Source: JBMNNU01 sp050942695
GTDB lineage: Bacteria > Chloroflexota > UBA6077
DNA: 9,815 nucleotides
Assembly (NCBI GenBank): GCA_050942695.1
Contig: JBMNNU010000112.1
Location: forward strand, 1 to 9,815
Direction: 5' to 3'
Below are positions 5,570-9,815 of the stretch, in pieces (the first letter of the stretch is position 1; each line of letters opens with the position of its first letter). The notes below the pieces were generated by a model that saw nothing but the letters and a program-made list of their open reading frames with translations, ran no database searches and was not told where the DNA came from. The position numbers and the translations under genes were made by a program.

Positions 5570-5866
5570 ATGGCTATTGGTCTCAAACCCCTTGGTGACC
5601 GCATTGTGGTCAAGCCCCTCAGCCGTGAGGAGGTTACCAAGAGCGGTATTGTCTTGCCAGATACTGCCAAGGAGAAGCCTCAGGAGGGGACCGTCCTGGC
5701 AGTGGGACCGGGTCGCATCCTGGACAACGGCCAGCGAATCGCTGTCGAACTGAAAGAGGGCGACAGGGTTCTCTTCGCGAAGTATGCAGGCACCGAGTTC
5801 AAGCGCGATGACGAGGAACTGCTTATCCTGAGCGAGAAGGACATCCTGGCAATAGTTACTGGCTAA
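5570..5866 (+). CDS. groES: Co-chaperonin GroES (Hsp10)
   Basis: GroES forms the heptameric lid that caps the GroEL ring in the cytoplasm and encloses the folding substrate. The 98 residues are the full family length. PLGDRIVVKP (7-16) is the conserved first strand. The mobile loop at about 17-34 carries the GroEL-binding hydrophobic triad IVL (27-29) followed by PD. The roof region (about 45-57) is GPGRILDNGQRIA, and GDRVLFAKYAGTEF follows at 64-77. The ATG at 5570 has a near-perfect Shine-Dalgarno, AAGGAGGT (5552-5559). It is the first gene of a two-gene operon, with groEL 51 bases downstream, and is regulated through CIRCE. Confidence 0.98.
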   Translation: MAIGLKPLGDRIVVKPLSREEVTKSGIVLPDTAKEKPQEGTVLAVGPGRILDNGQRIAVELKEGDRVLFAKYAGTEFKRDDEELLILSEKDILAIVTG

Positions 5867-5881
5867 TTCGGAAAACGAATT
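5865..5881 (+). other. Intercistronic hairpin between groES and groEL
   Basis: AATTCG (5865-5870) pairs with CGAATT (5876-5881) around a GAAAA loop, starting in the groES stop codon. No T run follows, so it is not a terminator. It could mark an mRNA processing or stability site, by analogy with groESL transcripts of some other bacteria; this is inference. Confidence 0.35.
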
Positions 5882-5917
5882 CTAGATTCTGCCGACACAA
5901 TTCAGGAGGAATACCTA

Positions 5918-7552
5918 ATGCCAAAGCAATTAAAGTTTGACGAAGAAGCCAGGCACGCTCTCAAGCGTGGAGTGGATGCCCTGGCCGACGCCGTCAAAAT
6001 TACCCTGGGCCCCAAAGGCCGGAATGTCGTGCTCGACAAAAAGTTCGGCCCCCCCACCATCACCAACGACGGGGTTACCATCGCCAAGGAGATCGAGCTA
6101 GAGGATCCATTCGAGAACATGGGCGCCCAGATGGTCAAAGAGGCAGCCACTAAGACGAACGACGTGGCCGGCGATGGAACCACGACGGCGACCGTGCTGG
6201 CGCAGGCGATCGTGGCCGAGGGCCTCAAAAACGTTACGGCCGGCGCCAACCCCATGCTGATCAAGCGTGGGATCGACAAGGGTGTCACCGCTGTTGTGGA
6301 AGATCTCAAGTCCATGTCGACCCCAGTAACCGGCAAGAACGAGATCGCCCAGGTTGCCGCCATCTCTGCAGCCGACGAAGAGATCGGCCAGTTGATCGCC
6401 GAGGTGATGGACAAGGTCGGCAAGGATGGCGTCATTACCGTGGAGGAGTCCAAGGGCCTGCGGTTCGAGACCGAGTACACCGAGGGCATGCAGTTCGATC
6501 GCGGCTACATCTCCGCCTACTTCCTGACCAACCCCGACCGGATGGAAGCCGTCCTGGACGAGCCCTACGTCTTGATCACCGACAAGAAGATCTCCGCCAT
6601 TTCCGACATCCTGCCTGTGCTGGAGAAGTTCCTCCAGGTCAGCAAGAACCTGCTGATTGTTGCTGAGGATGTGGAGGGCGAAGCCCTGGCGACCCTGGTA
6701 GTGAACAAGCTGCGGGGCACCATCAACGTTCTGGCCGTCAAGGCTCCGGGCTTCGGCGATCGCCGAAAGGCGATGCTCGAGGACATCGCCATCCTAACCG
6801 GCGGCAAGGTGATCTCCGAGGACGTAGGCCGCAAGCTGGACAGCGCCACCGTTCAGGATCTGGGCCGTGCTCGCCGCGTGGTAGCCAACAAAGACAACAC
6901 AACCATCATCGAGGGCCGCGGCGACGAGAAGCAGATCCAGGGCCGCATCAAGCAGATCAGGGCTCAGATCGAAGAGACCACCTCCGATTACGACCGCGAG
7001 AAGCTGCAGGAGCGGTTGGCCAAGCTGGCCGGCGGCGTAGCAGTTATCAAGGTGGGAGCCGCCACCGAGGTCGAGCTGAAGGAGAAGAAGCATCGCGTCG
7101 AGGACGCTCTGTCGGCTACTCGAGCCGCCGTTGAAGAGGGTATCGTTCCCGGCGGAGGTGTCGCGCTCGTAAACGCCATCAAGGCCTTGGACAAGGTTGC
7201 CGAGGAGCTAAAAGGCCAGGGCGATTCCGAAACCGGTGTAGCAATCCTGCGCCGTGCTCTCGAAGAGCCTCTGCGCCGCATCGTTATCAACGCCGGGCAG
7301 GAGGGCTCGGTGGTAGTCGAGGCCATCAAGAAGGCTGAAAGAGGCGTAGGCTACGACGCATTGAAGAACGATTACGCTCCCATGGTGGAGCGCGGAATCA
7401 TCGACCCGTTGAAGGTGACCCGCGCTGCTCTAGAAAACGCGGCCTCCATCGCATCGATGATTCTCACCACAGAGTCGTTGGTAACCGACCTCCCCGAGAA
7501 GGAGAAGGCTCCGGCCATGCCTCCCGGCGGCATGGGCGGTATGGAGTACTAA
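5918..7552 (+). CDS. groEL: Chaperonin GroEL (Hsp60)
   Basis: GroEL is the 14-subunit ATP-driven chaperonin that folds proteins with GroES. The 544 residues are full length. The equatorial ATP site is intact: LGPKGRNVVLD at 30-40, and GDGTTTAT at 85-92 with the Mg-binding Asp86. The catalytic Asp, in VEDALSATRAAV at about 397, is also present, followed by EEGIVPGGG where many relatives have V(V)AGGG. Apical-domain residues lining the substrate and GroES groove are recognisable. The tail ends MPPGGMGGMEY, a short form of the usual Gly-Gly-Met repeat. AGGAGG (5904-5909) lies eight bases before the ATG. It is the second gene of the CIRCE-controlled operon and ends at the intrinsic terminator 7563-7598. 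Codon choice is strongly biased to C/G third positions, as expected for a highly expressed gene. Confidence 0.99.
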   Translation: MPKQLKFDEEARHALKRGVDALADAVKITLGPKGRNVVLDKKFGPPTITNDGVTIAKEIELEDPFENMGAQMVKEAATKTNDVAGDGTTTATVLAQAIVAEGLKNVTAGANPMLIKRGIDKGVTAVVEDLKSMSTPVTGKNEIAQVAAISAADEEIGQLIAEVMDKVGKDGVITVEESKGLRFETEYTEGMQFDRGYISAYFLTNPDRMEAVLDEPYVLITDKKISAISDILPVLEKFLQVSKNLLIVAEDVEGEALATLVVNKLRGTINVLAVKAPGFGDRRKAMLEDIAILTGGKVISEDVGRKLDSATVQDLGRARRVVANKDNTTIIEGRGDEKQIQGRIKQIRAQIEETTSDYDREKLQERLAKLAGGVAVIKVGAATEVELKEKKHRVEDALSATRAAVEEGIVPGGGVALVNAIKALDKVAEELKGQGDSETGVAILRRALEEPLRRIVINAGQEGSVVVEAIKKAERGVGYDALKNDYAPMVERGIIDPLKVTRAALENAASIASMILTTESLVTDLPEKEKAPAMPPGGMGGMEY

Positions 7553-7562
7553 AGCAAACTGT

Positions 7563-7598
7563 TGTAGGGGCGCACGGTCGTGCGCCCCTACATTTTTT
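7563..7598 (+). terminator. Strong rho-independent terminator of groESL
   Basis: TGTAGGGGCGCACG (7563-7576) and CGTGCGCCCCTACA (7579-7592) are perfect 14-bp complements separated by only GT, followed at once by six T (7593-7598). In RNA the innermost pairs must open to make a loop. It starts 11 bases after the groEL stop. The convergent ZIP gene ends within the T run, so its transcript would also contain the hairpin but with no U run beyond it. The TGTAG...CTACA ends match the palindrome family elsewhere in the window. Confidence 0.93.
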
Positions 7599-8379
7599 AT
7601 CCTAATGTGCTATCGAGCAACATCATCACCAGGAAGCCGATGACCACGGCGTAGGTTGCGGCTCGCTCGAAACCGGTGCGGTGGGTTTCTGGAATGATCT
7701 CGTCGGAGATGACGAACAGCATCGCACCCGCCGCAAAGGCGAGCCCGTAGGGCAGAATCCCCTGCATCAACTGCACCAGGTAGAGGCCGAGAAAACCCCC
7801 AAGCGGCTCCACCAAGCCTGTCAGGAGCGCCGCAAGGAACGCCGTGCCGCGTGAGTACTTCTCGCCCACCAGGGCGAGTGCCACAGCCAGGCCCTCCGGG
7901 ATATTCTGCAGCCCGATGCCGATCGCCAGGGCTATACCGTTCCCCACATCCCCGCCACCGAAGCCCACACCTACGGCAAGGCCTTCAGGAAAGTTGTGAA
8001 TAGTAATGGCAATTATGAAGAGCCAGATCGCAGCTAACCGTGGATTGTGAGCCCCTTCCGGCCCTTTGATGAAATGCTGGTGAGGCGACAGCTTGTCGAT
8101 GACATCGAGAAATATTGCCCCCACCAACATCCCAACAACCACGACGGCGACCCCCGATACACCCCCACCGCCGTACTCAATCGCTGGAATAATCAGGCTG
8201 AAGGAGGTTGCCGCCAACATTACACCCGCTGCGAACCCCAACAGGATATCCCGTGTTCTCTCCGAAACCTTGGTTGTAAAAAGTATCGGGATACCGCCGA
8301 CCCCGGTAGCCAAACCGGCGGCAATGCTTGCCATCATGCCGATCTGGATTATAGAAAACCCTTCCAGGAAAGAAGGCAT
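7597..8379 (-). CDS. ZIP-family divalent metal transporter, GufA type
   Basis: An inner-membrane carrier expected to bring zinc or a related divalent metal (Fe, Mn) into the cytoplasm. The 260 residues give about eight membrane helices. The two signature helices are clear: HNFPEG at 128-133 (TM4) and QNIPEG at 158-163 (TM5), with Glu191 in GLVEP of TM6. The Gln in place of His in TM5 is typical of the GufA branch that includes the structurally known bacterial BbZIP, so it does not suggest loss of function. The TM3-TM4 loop carries His residues (HQH at 100-102, His111) that may bind metal. ATG 8379 is supported by AAGGAGG (8386-8392) six bases upstream. A TATAGT on the minus strand (8407-8402) could be its -10, but no -35 was found. 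It is convergent with groEL and divergent from the 8667 gene. Confidence 0.94.
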   Translation of the reverse strand: MPSFLEGFSIIQIGMMASIAAGLATGVGGIPILFTTKVSERTRDILLGFAAGVMLAATSFSLIIPAIEYGGGGVSGVAVVVVGMLVGAIFLDVIDKLSPHQHFIKGPEGAHNPRLAAIWLFIIAITIHNFPEGLAVGVGFGGGDVGNGIALAIGIGLQNIPEGLAVALALVGEKYSRGTAFLAALLTGLVEPLGGFLGLYLVQLMQGILPYGLAFAAGAMLFVISDEIIPETHRTGFERAATYAVVIGFLVMMLLDSTLG

Positions 8380-8472
8380 ATAATTCCTCCTTGTTCGGTA
8401 TACTATATCCCAACAAAGGGTATCATCTTATCTGAACTACTAACAAGCGCAATACAAATACCAGGTAACGGC

Positions 8473-8604
8473 GGCATGGTTCACGGCACGAGTCACAATG
8501 TAGCGTCGGGCCTTGTGCCCGACGTGGTATCTCGTCGGGGACGAGCCCCGCGACGCTACAGCATTGGACTGTTACACGATTTGGCTGTTTGTGTGAACCA
8601 TGCC
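8473..8604. mobile_element. MITE-like element, copy 2 (132 bp), flanked by an 8-bp target duplication
   Basis: The ends are perfect 12-bp inverted repeats, GGCATGGTTCAC (8473-8484) and GTGAACCATGCC (8593-8604). GTAACGGC lies immediately outside both (8465-8472 and 8605-8612), a perfect 8-bp target duplication. Inside is a nested palindrome with arms TGTAGCGTCG (8499-8508) and CGACGCTACA (8551-8560). Within that, CGTCGGGC/GCCCGACG (8504-8511, 8517-8524) forms one hairpin, and a CTCGT/ACGAG or CGGGG/CCCCG pair forms a second with two alternative registers (8531-8550). No transposase is encoded. It is the inverted counterpart of copy 1, and its intact arms suggest it is the younger insertion. 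It lies 93 bases from the ZIP start and 62 from the 8667 start. Confidence 0.9.
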
Positions 8605-8666
8605 GTAACGGCTTTACTCCGGCACGGGTAGTGCTCAACAACAGATGTAAGGAAGGGATCAAACCG

Positions 8667-9074
8667 GTGGAGATAGGGATTGTGGAGAGAAGAGCAAGGC
8701 AGATCCAGTTGTCCCTTTCGCGAGCCGAGTGGGAAACGATACTAAACGAACTGGATACCCAGCCCGAGACGGCCGAGTGCTGTGCCGTTGCCATCGACGC
8801 CCTGAGGTCTCATCTATCCTCGGTTGTCGCTGAGCCGGATGATGTGGTCTCGTTGACGCAGACTTCCGTCGCCTGGTCCACCTTGATCCTGGGTATCTGC
8901 CTGCACCTTACCCACGTGACCACCCTACTGCCTCTGGCCAAGCGACTGCGGAGCCAACTGGAGGTGCAGATCAGGCGTATAGAGAGCCCGGTCTACTTGG
9001 AAAACCCTGCAGACGCCCAGCAGTGGCAGCCTCTTACCGCGGACGACTGCTGGGAGCGGATCGACCGCAACTAG
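8667..9074 (+). CDS. Hypothetical protein (135 aa)
   Basis: I do not recognise this protein. The frame is open from within copy 2 of the small element (TTG 8589). I place the start at GTG 8667 because GGAAGGG (8651-8657) lies nine bases before it and the upstream codons derive partly from the insertion; GTG 8682 is an alternative. It ends at TAG 9072-9074. The protein looks helical: a basic N terminus (VERRARQIQLSLSRAEWETI), an acidic middle (about 25-62), a hydrophobic helix at about 68-90 (SVAWSTLILGICLHLTHVTTLL) that is either a core helix or a weak membrane segment, then a charged helix and a polar tail ending WERIDRN. Cys38-Cys39 is an adjacent pair. It converges on the radical SAM gene with overlapping stop codons. 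Confidence 0.6.
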   Translation: MEIGIVERRARQIQLSLSRAEWETILNELDTQPETAECCAVAIDALRSHLSSVVAEPDDVVSLTQTSVAWSTLILGICLHLTHVTTLLPLAKRLRSQLEVQIRRIESPVYLENPADAQQWQPLTADDCWERIDRN

Positions 9075-9815
9075 AGCAACGGCGGAAAGCGATAGCTCCT
9101 ACAGGAATCCAGCCTCGTAAGCCCCGCTGCTTTCGCCATGGCTATCGCCTGCTGGTACTCGTCGCGGGTGATTCGCCGGCCGATCTGAGGGTGTCCGAAA
9201 GCCCTGAAGCATGGGCGGTACTGATCCATGACGTTCAGGTAGCTATTCGGGGAGATCTGCTGGGCGAGGAAGGATGCCGTTTGCTCGGTGCCAGCCAGAT
9301 CCCCCGGTAGCACGAGGTGGCGAACCAGCAGCCCCCTCACGGCTATGCCGCGTTCGTCCACCTCCAGATCTCCGACCTGGCGATGCATCTCCTTGACAGC
9401 GGCCCTGTTGGCAGGAACGTAGCCGCTTACTCCGGACAGCTTCTTCGCAATCTGGTCGTCTGAGTACTTCATGTCCGGCATGTAGATATCGACCACGCCG
9501 TCCAGAAGCTGCAAAGTCTCTAGAGCATCGTACCCGCCGCTGTTGTACACCAGCGGCACCCGCAGCCCCTTTTCCACTGCCAGGACCAGCGCCTCAAGGA
9601 TCTGCGGAACGACGTGGGTAGGGCTCACCAGGTTGACGTTATGGCAGCCCCTGTTCTGCAGAGCCAGCATGATAATCGCTAACTGCTCTGCGTTCACCAG
9701 GTCTCCCCGGCCCTCGTGGCTGATCTCGCTGTTCTGGCAGAAGATACAGGAGAGGTTGCAGTTTGCGATGAAGACCGTGCCCGAGCCGTATCTCCCGACG
9801 AGCGGAGACTCCTCC
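9071..9815 (-). CDS. Radical SAM protein, PflX/COG1313-like, 5' part beyond window edge
   Basis: Minus-strand frame, open to the right edge with 247 residues visible and TAG at 9073-9071. The visible part begins EESPLVGRYGSGTVFIANCN, and the radical SAM cluster motif Cys-X3-Cys-X2-Cys (CNLSCIFC) lies at 19-26. These three Cys bind the [4Fe-4S] cluster that cleaves S-adenosylmethionine. ERG-like blocks follow that are typical of the PflX (COG1313) relatives of pyruvate formate-lyase activase: NRGCHNVNLVSPTHVVPQIL, VYNSGGYDALETLQLLDG, DIYMPDMKY, KEMHRQVGDL, RGLLVRHLVLPG, and NVMDQYRPCF near the C terminus. The target of this family is not established, and no glycyl-radical enzyme lies within the window. 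About 80-100 N-terminal residues are probably missing. The GTG at 9697 is internal because the Fe-S motif lies upstream of it. Confidence 0.9.
   Translation of the reverse strand, partial: EESPLVGRYGSGTVFIANCNLSCIFCQNSEISHEGRGDLVNAEQLAIIMLALQNRGCHNVNLVSPTHVVPQILEALVLAVEKGLRVPLVYNSGGYDALETLQLLDGVVDIYMPDMKYSDDQIAKKLSGVSGYVPANRAAVKEMHRQVGDLEVDERGIAVRGLLVRHLVLPGDLAGTEQTASFLAQQISPNSYLNVMDQYRPCFRAFGHPQIGRRITRDEYQQAIAMAKAAGLTRLDSCRSYRFPPLL

Noticed and set aside
8400..8430. Possible metal-regulator operator (TATCCC...GGGTA) upstream of the ZIP gene
   Set aside because: The arms are not true inverted complements beyond CCC/GGG and match no Fur, Zur or MntR box I know.
8423..8794. 123-residue minus-strand frame over copy 2 of the element
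   Set aside because: Its middle is a translation of the repeat, the same spurious peptide that appears in the frame over copy 1, and its other half is antisense to the 8667 gene.
1..9815. CRISPR array, tRNA, rRNA, complete insertion sequence or defence system
   Set aside because: No regularly spaced repeats, cloverleaf or rRNA motifs, transposase signatures or recognisable defence domains were seen on either strand.

Overview
The window looks like chromosomal DNA from a free-living bacterium of moderate GC content. The gene content (a PP2C-like/membrane/beta-propeller protein, a HrcA/CIRCE-controlled groESL operon, a PflX-like radical SAM protein) and the GC-rich dispersed hairpin repeats suggest Chloroflexota, possibly an Anaerolineae-like lineage. 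That placement is inference; no marker here is phylum-diagnostic by eye.

Layout. 2-1927 (+) is the C-terminal part of a PP2C-like/transmembrane/beta-propeller protein whose start lies left of the window. 1928-2123 is a GC-rich repeat-bearing gap ending in a TATAAT box almost on top of the tsaD start codon. 2124-3119 (+) is tsaD (tRNA t6A synthesis). Facing it, 3183-3356 (-) is a 57-residue zinc-ribbon protein. 3357-3825 is non-coding and carries copy 1 of a small inverted-repeat element. 3826-4155 (+) is a small unknown protein. 4188-5144 (-) is an EamA/DMT permease. 5145-5569 is the groESL control region: a sigma-A-like promoter, an imperfect palindrome over its -35 box, and a perfect CIRCE operator. 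groES (5570-5866) and groEL (5918-7552) end at a strong intrinsic terminator. 7597-8379 (-) is a GufA-type ZIP metal transporter. Copy 2 of the small element (8473-8604) lies between it and a divergent unknown gene, 8667-9074 (+). The right edge holds most of a PflX/COG1313-type radical SAM protein (minus strand), whose stop codon overlaps that of the unknown gene.

The genes do not form one pathway: they are housekeeping units (tsaD, groESL) with transporters and unknowns between them. The most noteworthy signal is a MITE-like element of about 121-132 bp. It is present in two inverted copies, each flanked by its own perfect 8-9 bp target duplication and each sitting just upstream of a gene. 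Its core belongs to a wider set of TGTAG...CTACA palindromes that also appears between tsaD and the zinc-ribbon gene and as the groESL terminator. Other points of note are the zinc-ribbon gene, a PP2C domain that seems to have lost two metal ligands, a possible leaderless tsaD mRNA, and a possible second operator at groESL. I see no CRISPR array, rRNA, tRNA or complete transposase gene.
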